This document shows, one piece after another, positions 1 through 7,882 of a stretch of 64,000 nt of DNA. Under the pieces are notes generated by a model. The model had not been told where the DNA came from. It saw nothing but the letters and a program-made list of their open reading frames with translations, and searched no databases. Origin of the DNA: Byssovorax sp. (lineage in GTDB: Bacteria > Myxococcota_A > Polyangia > Polyangiales > Polyangiaceae); contig JANYGI010000092.1 in NCBI GenBank assembly GCA_025362495.1, forward strand, positions 43,485 through 107,484, given 5' to 3'. How positions within the stretch are numbered: the first letter of the stretch is position 1; each line of letters begins with the position of its first letter. Position numbers and translations under genes: made by a program.

Positions 1-825
1 CTCGGCCGCGTCGGGCACCACGGCCACGAGGGCGCCCACGCGCAGGCCGTACTCGGTGAACGACTTCGACGCCGACCAGGCGAAGAGCACCAGCGCCTTC
101 TTTGCCAGGTGAATGACGCGATCGATCGCCTGCGAAAGATCGGTCGCCGCATAGCGCGCATAGGCCACGTCGAGCAGGATCGTCACCGGCCCTCGCCCGC
201 GATCGGCGACGCGCGCCACGGCCGCCGCGACGGCGTCCCACTCGGCGTCGTCGAACGAATAGCCCGTCGGGTTGTGGCAAGGCGAGTTGAGGAACACCAG
301 CGCTCGCCCCTCGCTCTCCACCAGCGCCGAGAGCTTCGTCTCGAAGTCGACGACGTCGAGCCGGCCTCGCTCATCGAACATCCGGAACGTCGCGAGCTTG
401 CGCTCTGCCTCGTCGGCGAGGGTCTTGTAAGGGCCCCAGTAAAGGCTCGTCGTCAGCAGCGTTTGCCCGGGCTCCAGGAAGTTGCCCAGGGCCAGGCGAA
501 GAGCGCCCGAGCCGCCGGGCGTGGCCACCGCGATGGCCTGCGCCGCCTCGTCGCGGCCGCCCAGGAGATCGGCAATCACCGCGCGCTGAAACGCCGCCGT
601 CCCCGAGATGGGCGCATAGCCCGCGGCCACCTCGGCGGGTATCTCGCGCAGCGTCTGGGCCACGCTGGGCAGCACCGCGAGTCGCCCGGCGTCATCCATC
701 AACGCTCCCAGCGTGCCGTTGACGATCGACTCGCCGGCCGCGGCGCGGGCCTTCGCCTCGGCGTTCAGGGCAAAGATCAGATCATCACCGGGACGGCCAG
801 CATGCGCGGGGATCAAGAACGCCAT
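1..825 (-). CDS. Class I/II PLP-dependent aminotransferase (3' end cut off by window)
   Basis: The frame reads unbroken for 275 codons from ATG at 825 to the window edge, so the C-terminal third is missing. It transfers an amino group from an amino acid to a 2-oxo acid using pyridoxal phosphate and is probably cytoplasmic. The visible sequence has the cofactor phosphate loop (PGGSGALRLAL), the N-P-T-G substrate segment (NSPCHNPTGYSF), an aspartate that should pair with the pyridine nitrogen (LLDVAYARY), and the Schiff-base lysine K254 in SASKSF. These fit the aspartate/aromatic aminotransferase branch. The substrate cannot be told from this fragment. The gene diverges from the esterase at 896, with about 70 bp between the starts. 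Confidence 0.85.
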   Translation of the reverse strand, partial: MAFLIPAHAGRPGDDLIFALNAEAKARAAAGESIVNGTLGALMDDAGRLAVLPSVAQTLREIPAEVAAGYAPISGTAAFQRAVIADLLGGRDEAAQAIAVATPGGSGALRLALGNFLEPGQTLLTTSLYWGPYKTLADEAERKLATFRMFDERGRLDVVDFETKLSALVESEGRALVFLNSPCHNPTGYSFDDAEWDAVAAAVARVADRGRGPVTILLDVAYARYAATDLSQAIDRVIHLAKKALVLFAWSASKSFTEYGLRVGALVAVVPDAAE

Positions 826-895
826 GGAGCGCGGCTACCACGATCGTCTGCCGGTCGCCAGCCAGGCCTCGCGCCGAGCGTGATACGTTCTCGTC

Positions 896-1852
896 ATGTC
901 CCGCCTCCGCGCTGATTCCAGCGTTTCCGAAGCCTTGACGCGTCGCTCCCTGCTGCTCGCGACCGCGGGTCTCGCGCTCTCTGGCTGTCACCGCACGCGG
1001 CCCTCGGAGGCGAGCGTCCCCGCCGAAGCCGGCCCGCCACCGCCCGGCGGAGCGTGGCGCGTGCTCGATTTCCCGCCGGCGCCGGACTACCCCGAAGGCC
1101 AGCGCGCGCAGCTCCTCGTCCCCGATGCGCCGGCCTCCGCACCGCTCCTCATCGCCCTTCACGGCCGCGGCGAAGCGGGCCGCGGCCTGGAGATCGGCGC
1201 CGGCGCCTGGCCGAGCGAATACGCGCTCGACCGCCTCCACCGCCGCCTCCTCGCGCCCCCGCTCACCGGGGCTGATCTCCAGGACATGTTCAGCCCGGCG
1301 CGCCTCGACCGACTCAACGCCTCGCTCGCCGAGGCGCCCTACAAAGGCCTCTCGGTGGCGTGCCCGGCGACTCCGGTGCTCGCCGATCGATCGGTGGAGG
1401 GCGCCCGGTCGTTCGCCCGCTTCCTGATCGAGACCCTCCTCCCGCGGATGCGAAAAGAGACGGGATCTACAGCCGATCGCGCCGCGACTGGCATCGACGG
1501 CGTCAGCATGGGCGGCCGCGTCGCGCTCTTCGTGGGCCTGAGTCACCCGGAGATCTTCGGCGTCGTCAGCGCCCTGCAACCGGCCATCAGCGTCGACGAA
1601 GCGCCGTTGATCTCCGAGCTCGCCCGCGCGGCGAACGCCAGGGCCAATGTGGTCCTGCGCCTCGTCTCCAGCGACGCCGATCCGTTCCTGCCCGCCGTGC
1701 GCGCGGCCTCCGCCCGCCTCGCGCAAGACGGCGTGATCCACGAGCTGCTCGTGGTGCCGGGCACGCATGGATACGAGTTCAACCGCGGGCCCGGCGGAGC
1801 CGAGATGCTCCTCTGGCACGAGCGGGTGCAAAGGGGCCTCAAGGCCCCTTGA
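896..1852 (+). CDS. Alpha/beta-hydrolase (esterase-like) lipoprotein
   Basis: The 318-residue protein begins with basic residues (TRRS), a hydrophobic stretch and a lipobox ending LSGC, so Cys31 should be lipidated and the enzyme anchored in the envelope. The hydrolase fold runs from about residue 70. It has an oxyanion strand LIALHGRG (85-92), nucleophile elbow GVSMGGR with Ser204, an acidic candidate at Asp260 or Asp262, and His291 in PGTHGYEF. This resembles feruloyl-esterase and polyhydroxybutyrate-depolymerase-type serine hydrolases. The natural substrate is unknown. The ATG at 896 is chosen because it precedes the signal peptide directly. The gene converges with the lipoprotein at 1859, leaving only 6 bp. 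Confidence 0.8.
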   Translation: MSRLRADSSVSEALTRRSLLLATAGLALSGCHRTRPSEASVPAEAGPPPPGGAWRVLDFPPAPDYPEGQRAQLLVPDAPASAPLLIALHGRGEAGRGLEIGAGAWPSEYALDRLHRRLLAPPLTGADLQDMFSPARLDRLNASLAEAPYKGLSVACPATPVLADRSVEGARSFARFLIETLLPRMRKETGSTADRAATGIDGVSMGGRVALFVGLSHPEIFGVVSALQPAISVDEAPLISELARAANARANVVLRLVSSDADPFLPAVRAASARLAQDGVIHELLVVPGTHGYEFNRGPGGAEMLLWHERVQRGLKAP

Positions 1853-1858
1853 GCCTCA

Positions 1859-2404
1859 TCACTGCTTCGCGTGGCAGCTGCGATCCCCGCCGCACTGCTC
1901 GCCGCTCGCGCAGCCCGGGTTGCACGCCGTCACGCAGGCCCCGTGCAAGCAGGTGAACCCGGGGCTGCAGTCCGGCTCGCAGAGTGCCTTGGGGAGCACG
2001 ATGGCGTCGCTGGCCTGAGCGGCGTTCTGCGGCCCGACGCTGGCGATCTGCACCGGCGCGCGGAACGGCTGCGGCTGCGGGGCGGCAGGACGAGGGCAGT
2101 TGAAGAGCCGCCCGCGCACCACATAACCCCCGACGCCGGCGACGACGGGGCGCTCGATCACGTCGATGGCCACGTAGTTTCCGCCGGTCATCACCGCGTT
2201 GCGCACGGCGTCCCCGTTGGCGTCGGCGATGTCGCCGACGAGCGTGCTACCCTTGATCGGGCTCACGAACCCGCAGGTGGGCGGCGGCTCGACCGTCGCG
2301 AGCTCGACCTGCGCGGCGGCGCGCGCGTCGACCATCGGCCTCCGGACGGCGGCGCAGGCAGGCAACGTGGCAACGGCAAGGACCGTGAAGAGGAGGGTTC
2401 GCAT
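1859..2404 (-). CDS. Small lipoprotein, DUF4156-like core with Cys-rich tail
   Basis: There are two adjacent ATGs (2407 and 2404). The second sits about six bases after a GGAGGGG ribosome-binding site and gives 181 residues. The N-terminus is a lipoprotein signal (LPAC). The middle (GSTLVGDIADANGDAVRNAV, then GGNYVAID) resembles the DUF4156 family of outer-membrane lipoproteins, which share a conserved GAN-V-ID pattern. The last 45 residues hold eight cysteines in C-x3-C and C-x5-C spacings, as in small disulfide-knotted extracellular domains common in myxobacterial surface proteins. The DUF4156 link is from memory of the motif. Function is unknown. Confidence 0.7.
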   Translation of the reverse strand: MRTLLFTVLAVATLPACAAVRRPMVDARAAAQVELATVEPPPTCGFVSPIKGSTLVGDIADANGDAVRNAVMTGGNYVAIDVIERPVVAGVGGYVVRGRLFNCPRPAAPQPQPFRAPVQIASVGPQNAAQASDAIVLPKALCEPDCSPGFTCLHGACVTACNPGCASGEQCGGDRSCHAKQ

Positions 2405-2455
2405 CATGGCCCCTCCGGCGTACAGCCGCCGCCCCCGCCGGGCCAAACTTCTGGC

Positions 2456-3343
2456 TCACACGGTCTTCACGCTGGCCTTCCCCAGCAGCGCCAGGAAGTT
2501 CTCGGAGAACACGGCCTCTCGCTTCGCGTGGGTCACCGGCAAACGCTCCACCCAGCGCTTGATCTCGCCGTAATCGTAGCTCCCTCCCGCGTCGTGGAAG
2601 CCATAGGGCGCGTCCGTCCCGTAGAGGCACCGCTCCGGCCCCATCACGGCCACGGCGGCGCGCGCCAGCTCCTCGTCGATATAAGGGCTCGACAGATCGA
2701 CGTGCAGGTTCGGGTGCTCGCGGTGATGGGCCCAGAGGTCCTTGTAGAACGGGAAGCCCGCGTGGGCGCTGATCAGCGTGAGTCGCGGAAATTTGCTGCA
2801 AATCGCCCGGAAATCACCCCGTTTGCCGAAGCCGAGGTGGATGAGCACCGGCAGCCCCAGCTCCTCCGCGCGCGCGAGCAAGGGATTGAGCAGCTCCGTC
2901 CGGTAATCGTGCCAGTGGGGATGGAGCTTGACGCCGATCATCCCGGGCACGCTCCTCCACTGCTCCAGCTCGTCGAGCACGCCGGGGTTGTTGCGCGGAT
3001 TGAGGAAGATCCACCCGAGAAAACGCGCCGGATACGCCTCCACCAGCCTGGCGACAGAGGCGTTGTCGGGGCGATCGTAGATCGTGAACACCTTGCCGGA
3101 GAGCTTCAGATCGCCCTCGGGCGTCAGCGTGGCACGGTGGATGAGCCTGGCCGCGGCGCGCCCGGCGCTCGACATCATCAGCCTGCGCAGGGCCGAGAGC
3201 AGGCGCTCCGGCGTCGCGGGGAGCGGATCGTTCATCGTCGGGATCATCACGATCCGGTCGACGCCCGCCGCGTCCATCCGGGCCAGGATCTGGTCGACCT
3301 CGAGCATCCTTGGCTCGAAATGAGCATGGCAATCGATGATCAC
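2456..3343 (-). CDS. Amidohydrolase-2 family TIM-barrel metal hydrolase
   Basis: The GTG start at 3343 overlaps the stop of the broken phosphofructokinase frame as GTGA and gives 295 residues beginning with the metal-binding motif DCHAHF. Other landmarks are KLHPHWHDY, LIHLGF, ISAHAGF and the terminal metal aspartate in YGTDAPYG, all in the usual order for the amidohydrolase-2 (COG2159) family of decarboxylases and hydrolases. The full set of metal ligands suggests an active zinc or manganese enzyme in the cytoplasm. The substrate is unknown. The four-base overlap means translation was once, and perhaps still is, coupled to the upstream frame. Confidence 0.85.
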   Translation of the reverse strand: MIIDCHAHFEPRMLEVDQILARMDAAGVDRIVMIPTMNDPLPATPERLLSALRRLMMSSAGRAAARLIHRATLTPEGDLKLSGKVFTIYDRPDNASVARLVEAYPARFLGWIFLNPRNNPGVLDELEQWRSVPGMIGVKLHPHWHDYRTELLNPLLARAEELGLPVLIHLGFGKRGDFRAICSKFPRLTLISAHAGFPFYKDLWAHHREHPNLHVDLSSPYIDEELARAAVAVMGPERCLYGTDAPYGFHDAGGSYDYGEIKRWVERLPVTHAKREAVFSENFLALLGKASVKTV

Positions 3344-3937
3344 GTCATGACCTCGGGGAAGTCGGGGAAGAAGGAGCGGGGCACGGGCTCGTTCTTCACA
3401 AGGTACGCGAACTGCGCCTGGAAGTCCTCGATCGTGATGCCAAGGACGCTCGCGAACTTCGCCAGCTCGCTCGGATCGTCGAAGTCGTCCTGGCGCAGGC
3501 GGAGCATGTAGCGGCGCGCGATCATGTACCGATCGCTGTCGATGTCGACCATCCGCACCCGCATTCGCCCCGATACCCGGTCCAGGATCGAGTCGAACGG
3601 CAAGGCGCGAAACACGCTGTGGACCATGGCCACGAGGGCCGCGAGCCGGAGCAAGCTCGCGATCGTGGTCTCGAGCAGGCGCTCGTCCGTGGTGGGGTTG
3701 GCGCGCGATACCGAGGTGCGAGCCGCCGCGAAAGTGGATCCGGCTCACCTCGGGTATCGTCAGGTGCCGGACGTGATCGATATCGCCCTTCATGATCCAC
3801 TTGAAGCCGTCGCAGATGCCGACCACCTCGCGCCCCGAGAGCGCCGCGCGGATCGTCGCCGCGCCGATCACGGCGTTGATGCCCGGAGCCGGACCCCCGC
3901 CGACCAAAATACCGACCTTCTTGGGCTGGTGGAGCAT
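3340..3937 (-). pseudogene. 6-phosphofructokinase remnant: frameshift plus loss of the central region
   Basis: The first 79 codons (from ATG at 3937) read as a phosphofructokinase N-terminus, with the nucleotide loop GILVGGGPAPGIN and then HFRGGSHLGIAR. The match then jumps to another frame at about 3700: dropping one G/C pair there gives the expected continuation ANPTTDERLLETTIASL. A few codons later the sequence is already at the far C-terminal part of the family (ALPFDSILDRVSGR, RVRMVDIDSDRYM, ARRYMLRL), ending at 3340. Family members are about 400 or more residues; the two pieces total about 198. The central phosphate-donor and catalytic segments (GGDDT-like and downstream) are gone. The remnant cannot encode an active enzyme. 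Confidence 0.85.
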
Positions 3938-3982
3938 GGTTCGGGCCTAGCATCCACCGGCGACCAGGGCTAACGTCGAGAC

Positions 3983-4915
3983 GTGCGCTTCCCTCGTTTT
4001 ATTGTGGCTTTTACGCTCTGTCTCGCGGCCGCTCCGCTCGCCTGCGGGGCTGCGATCCAGCCTCCGCCCGGGGAGGCGGCGCCGCCTCCGAAGGAGCGTA
4101 ACGCGGCCACGATCGCCTGGGACATCGTGCATGCGAAGGTGGGAGCTCTGACGTACGTCGAGCGCGTCCGCGGCCGCCCGATCGCCGCGCGGATTCAATC
4201 GCTCGATCTCTTCCGACCGTACCTCGACGGGACAGGCCTCGATCCCGAGCGAGACCTCGATCGCGCCTTCGTCGCCGCGCCCGCGACCGATCGCGCCGAC
4301 GAGTCCATCGTCGTCGCCCAGCATCACCTCTCGTCCGATCAGATCCGTTTGGCGCTCGGCGCGATGATCACCTCGGGCCGCGTCGCGGGCGAGTGGATCC
4401 CGGGCGCGCCCGTCCCCGAAGCGCGGGTGACGGCGCGCGGGCAGACTCGTATTCTCGCGATCATCGAGCCCGACATTCTGGTGCTCTTGCCCGAGGCGCA
4501 CGCGATCGAAGCGGGGCGGTTCACCGGCACCGGCGGCTTCCCCGATCCCGAGGGCCCCGGCGCGGTGTTCGCGACCGCGATCGATCCCGCGACCTCGGTG
4601 CGCGGCAACCGCGTCCCGGCGATCCCACCCTCGATCCAGAGCCTCCGCGCCATCGTCACGCTCGGCGACGACGGCGGCGCGGCGATCGCGATCGAGGGCC
4701 CGAGCGCGAGCCCCGAGCAGGCCGTGGCCGACGCGGCGGCGCTCACGCGATCGATCGACGACGCGACCTCGGTGCGCGTCGTCTTCGTCCGCGTGCGCCT
4801 CTTCAAGCCGATCCGTTTCTTCGCGGAGATGGGGAACGTGAAGGCCGACGTCCACCTGACGGCCGGTGAAATCGACACGCTCGTCGGCGCCGCCTCGGCG
4901 TTCATCCCGAAGTAG
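3983..4915 (+). CDS. Predicted lipoprotein of unknown function
   Basis: The GTG at 3983 opens a 310-residue frame with a signal peptide ending in a lipobox (PLACG), followed by a Pro-rich linker. No catalytic motif is visible. The body alternates beta-rich stretches and contains phrases such as AWDIVHAKVGALTYVERVRG and LRAIVTLGDDGG. It resembles other orphan myxobacterial lipoproteins but no family is recognised. It lies 46 bp downstream of the divergent phosphofructokinase remnant and 44 bp before nadE, in the same direction as nadE, so it may share that transcript. Confidence 0.7.
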   Translation: MRFPRFIVAFTLCLAAAPLACGAAIQPPPGEAAPPPKERNAATIAWDIVHAKVGALTYVERVRGRPIAARIQSLDLFRPYLDGTGLDPERDLDRAFVAAPATDRADESIVVAQHHLSSDQIRLALGAMITSGRVAGEWIPGAPVPEARVTARGQTRILAIIEPDILVLLPEAHAIEAGRFTGTGGFPDPEGPGAVFATAIDPATSVRGNRVPAIPPSIQSLRAIVTLGDDGGAAIAIEGPSASPEQAVADAAALTRSIDDATSVRVVFVRVRLFKPIRFFAEMGNVKADVHLTAGEIDTLVGAASAFIPK

Positions 4916-4958
4916 CGCGCCCTTTCCCTGCGCGCTGGATCGAGTACGCTCCGCGGCC

Positions 4959-6878
4959 ATGCGGCTCGTGAAATTCGGCATCGCCAGCGTCAACTCCACC
5001 GTCGGGGCCGTGCGCTCGAACACTGACAAGTGCATCGATCTCGCCCGCTCGTTCGCCGCCGAAGACACGACGCTCGCGGTCTTCCCCGAGCAGGTCATCG
5101 GCGGCTACGCGGTCGAAGATCTCGTCCAGTGGCGCGCCTTCGTCGCCTCGCAGCGGCGCGAGCTCCTCCGCTTCGCCGACGTGACGAAGGACCTCGCGAC
5201 AGCGTTCGTCATCGGCGTCACCGTCGGTGTCGGCGGCGATCTCTTCAACTGCGGCGCCCTCGTTCACCGCGGCAAGATCCTCGGCTTTTGCCCGAAGGAG
5301 AAGCTGCCGACGTACAACATCTTCTACGAGGCGCGCACGTTCTCGCGCGGCACGCCGGGCCTCGCGCTCGACGCGGAGGGCATCTTCCTCGGCGACCGAC
5401 TCTACACCTTCGACTTCGGCACCGTGGCGATGGAGGTCTGTGAGGACATCTGGTCTCCCGACGGCCCGATGCGCCGCCGCTGCTACTCGGGCGCCGAGAT
5501 CGTGTGCAACCTCTCGGCCTCTCCCTTCCGCGCCGGCGTCACCAGCACCCGCCGCGAGATGATCGCCACCCGCGCCTCGGACAATCAGTGCACGGTCGTG
5601 TATGCCAACCTCGTCGGCGGCAACGACGGCCTGGTCTTCGACGGCGGCGGCTACGTGAACCAGAACGGCCGCCCGATGCTCGACGCGCCGCGCTTTCAGC
5701 AGGGCTATCAGACGACGGTCGTCGATCTCGATCGCACCACGCGCTGCCGCCGCGAGGCGAGCACCTGGCGCGCCGATCTCGAGGATTTTCGCCACGACGA
5801 GCGCCTCGTGCCCGAGGTGAAGATCGACGCGAAGACGGCCGATCGATCCCACCACGCGTACCCCGCGCCGCCGAGAGGGACCACGTTCTTTCTGCCGACG
5901 TCGAGCGCCGAGAGCATCTCTCCGCGCGACGCGCTCCTCGACGACTTCTTCGACGCGCTCTCGCTCGCCGTCGCCGATTACTACCGGAAAACCGGCGCTT
6001 TCCGCTCGATCGGCGTGGCCCTGTCCGGCGGCCGCGACTCGCTCCTCACCACCCTCGTGGCCTGGCGCGCGCTCCAGCTCATTCACGCCGGGCTCGACGA
6101 CGCGGCCCTCGCCGCGAAGATCAAGGCCACCTTCTACACGTTCTACATGCCGACGCGCTTCTCCAGCGCCGACACGCGCGGCGCCGCGGCGCGCATCGCG
6201 GCGGACCTCGGCGCGACGTTCACGGTGCTGCCGATCGAGGACGCCTTCCACCGCGAGCTCGAGGCGACGAAGGCCATGCTCGGCGAGCACGGCCCCGCGC
6301 CGACGGCGATAACGCAGCAGAACGTGCAGGCCCGCATCCGTGGTACGCGCATGTGGAACTGGGCGAACACCAGCGGAGCGCTCTTCCTCCAGACTGGCAA
6401 CATGAGCGAGAAGGCCGTCGGCTACACCACGGTGGGCGGCGATCTGGAGGGGTGCTACAGCGTGATTGCCAATCTCCCGAAGACGGTGGTGATCGCCCTG
6501 ATCGACCGGCTGTATCGCCGCTACGGCTTCGAGGGGATCCGCATGACGATGGGCACCACGGCCGGACCGGAGCTGGCAGAGAACCAGTCGGGCGAGGACG
6601 AGCTCATGCCCTTCGAGGTGCTCGATGCGTGCCTGTACCTGTACGCGAGCGAGAAGCTCGCCACGGACGAGGTCGTGCGTGCTCTCCCGAGCCTGTTTCC
6701 GGAGCGCGACCCGAAGCAACTGGCCACCTGGGCGCAGAAGTTCTCGCGTCTGTTCACGCAGTCGATCTTCAAGTGGGTCCAGGCGCCGCTCGCCATCCAC
6801 GTCGGCTCGCTGGAGCTGGATCGCGAGCGTGCTTTGCAGCTCCCCGTCGTGCAGCGGACGGAGTGGAGCGGCGAGTAG
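4959..6878 (+). CDS. nadE: Glutamine-dependent NAD+ synthase
   Basis: This 639-residue two-domain enzyme makes NAD+ from nicotinate adenine dinucleotide, ATP and glutamine in the last step of NAD synthesis. Residues 1-290 are a nitrilase-type glutaminase with the Glu44-Lys115-Cys161 triad (FPEQ, KEKLPTYN, MEVCEDIW). Residues 320-639 are the synthetase with the pyrophosphate loop SGGRDS (356-361). The length fits the long glutamine-dependent form. The ATG at 4959 is chosen over earlier in-frame codons because the glutaminase fold begins straight after it. An NAD kinase lies at 39.5 kb, so two pyridine-nucleotide steps are in this window. Confidence 0.93.
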   Translation: MRLVKFGIASVNSTVGAVRSNTDKCIDLARSFAAEDTTLAVFPEQVIGGYAVEDLVQWRAFVASQRRELLRFADVTKDLATAFVIGVTVGVGGDLFNCGALVHRGKILGFCPKEKLPTYNIFYEARTFSRGTPGLALDAEGIFLGDRLYTFDFGTVAMEVCEDIWSPDGPMRRRCYSGAEIVCNLSASPFRAGVTSTRREMIATRASDNQCTVVYANLVGGNDGLVFDGGGYVNQNGRPMLDAPRFQQGYQTTVVDLDRTTRCRREASTWRADLEDFRHDERLVPEVKIDAKTADRSHHAYPAPPRGTTFFLPTSSAESISPRDALLDDFFDALSLAVADYYRKTGAFRSIGVALSGGRDSLLTTLVAWRALQLIHAGLDDAALAAKIKATFYTFYMPTRFSSADTRGAAARIAADLGATFTVLPIEDAFHRELEATKAMLGEHGPAPTAITQQNVQARIRGTRMWNWANTSGALFLQTGNMSEKAVGYTTVGGDLEGCYSVIANLPKTVVIALIDRLYRRYGFEGIRMTMGTTAGPELAENQSGEDELMPFEVLDACLYLYASEKLATDEVVRALPSLFPERDPKQLATWAQKFSRLFTQSIFKWVQAPLAIHVGSLELDRERALQLPVVQRTEWSGE

Positions 6879-6937
6879 ATCGGCGATCGCCCGGCGATCG
6901 AGTTGCGTCCCGTCCCGCGCCCCGCTACCAGGGACAT

Positions 6938-7867
6938 GTGGCCTTCGCGGATCTCACGAACGACTTCGTTTTCCGGCGCATCTTCGCGACGCACCCGGAG
7001 ATCTTGCGCGGCCTGCTGAACGATCTGCTCGATCGACAGGGCGAGCAGGCGATCGAGGGCATCGAGTACCTGCCGAGCGAGCAGCTCCCGCTGGTGGCCG
7101 GCGCCAAGCTGTCGATCCTGGATGTCCGCTGTCGGGACCGCGCCGGGACGACGTTCGTGGTGGAGATGCAGCTCATCCACCATCCCGGCTTCGTCAACCG
7201 CGTCGTCTACAACGCTTGCAAAGCCTACGTCGGGCAGCTCAAGGCCGGCACCTGGTACGACACGCTCACCGACGTCGTGGCGATCTCGATCTGCGATTTC
7301 GAGATCTGGCCCGATGCGACGCAGCAGGCGCGCGGCCTCGAGCCGGTGCCGATGCTGAGCCGGTGGAACATGAGCGAGCGCGTCTCGGGCAACGCCGGCC
7401 TCCTGCAGGTGCAGTATGCCTTCCTCGAGCTGCCCAAGCTGCCAGAGCGCAAGCCCGATACCGGCGCTTCTCAGTGGGCCTGGCTCTTCGTGCACGCACC
7501 CGAGCTGACCGAGGTCCCGGCAGACTTGCCGCCGCCGCACCGCGAGGCCCTGGCGCTGGCGAACAAGGCCACCTTCACCCTGGAAGAGCTCGACGCCTAC
7601 GAAAAGGTACGAGACGAGATCCAGCAGGTGCTCGCGATCGCCGAGGCCAGGTGGGTGGAAGGCAAGGCCGAGGGCAAGGCCGAGGGCAAGGCCGAGGGCG
7701 AGCTCGAGGGTCGCCGCGTCACCCTCCTCCGCCTTCTTGCGCGCGCAGGAATCGCCCTCGCCGACGAGGACCGCGCCCTCATCCAGGCATGCACGAGCGA
7801 GGCGACCCTGGACCGCTGGATCGACAATGTCTTCGGGGCAAAGGCCGCCGCCGACGTGCTCTCTTGA
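6938..7867 (+). CDS. Rpn-family / PD-(D/E)XK nuclease-family protein
   Basis: A GTG at 6938 gives 309 residues starting FADLTNDFVFRRIF, the typical opening of Rpn/YhgA-type recombination-promoting proteins (PDDEXK_2 transposase family). The nuclease core is visible as LSILDVRCRD followed by VVEMQL, the D-x(n)-E-x-Q form of the PD-(D/E)XK active site. The C-terminus carries GKAE repeats (residues about 242-257) and a short helical tail, also typical of the family. Known members cut DNA and stimulate recA-independent recombination; many act as phase-variable or mobile-associated nucleases. No flanking inverted repeats were seen, so it is probably a resident gene and not an active transposon. 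Confidence 0.8.
   Translation: MAFADLTNDFVFRRIFATHPEILRGLLNDLLDRQGEQAIEGIEYLPSEQLPLVAGAKLSILDVRCRDRAGTTFVVEMQLIHHPGFVNRVVYNACKAYVGQLKAGTWYDTLTDVVAISICDFEIWPDATQQARGLEPVPMLSRWNMSERVSGNAGLLQVQYAFLELPKLPERKPDTGASQWAWLFVHAPELTEVPADLPPPHREALALANKATFTLEELDAYEKVRDEIQQVLAIAEARWVEGKAEGKAEGKAEGELEGRRVTLLRLLARAGIALADEDRALIQACTSEATLDRWIDNVFGAKAAADVLS
7661..7708 (+). repeat. 12-bp tandem repeat in the Rpn-family gene
   Basis: Three perfect copies of ggcaaggccgag (7661-7672, 7673-7684, 7685-7696) are followed by a diverged fourth, ggcgagctcgag. They encode GKAE three times, then GELE. Because the unit is a multiple of three, slippage would change the linker length without breaking the frame. Confidence 0.95.
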
Positions 7868-7882
7868 GCGCGTGAATCCGGA

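Noticed and set aside
2456..3937. A single 493-codon minus-strand frame read as a phosphofructokinase-amidohydrolase fusion
   Set aside because: Only its first 79 and last 295 codons look like real protein. The middle is out-of-frame sequence and the phosphofructokinase match continues in a different frame, so it is a frameshifted remnant next to a separate gene.
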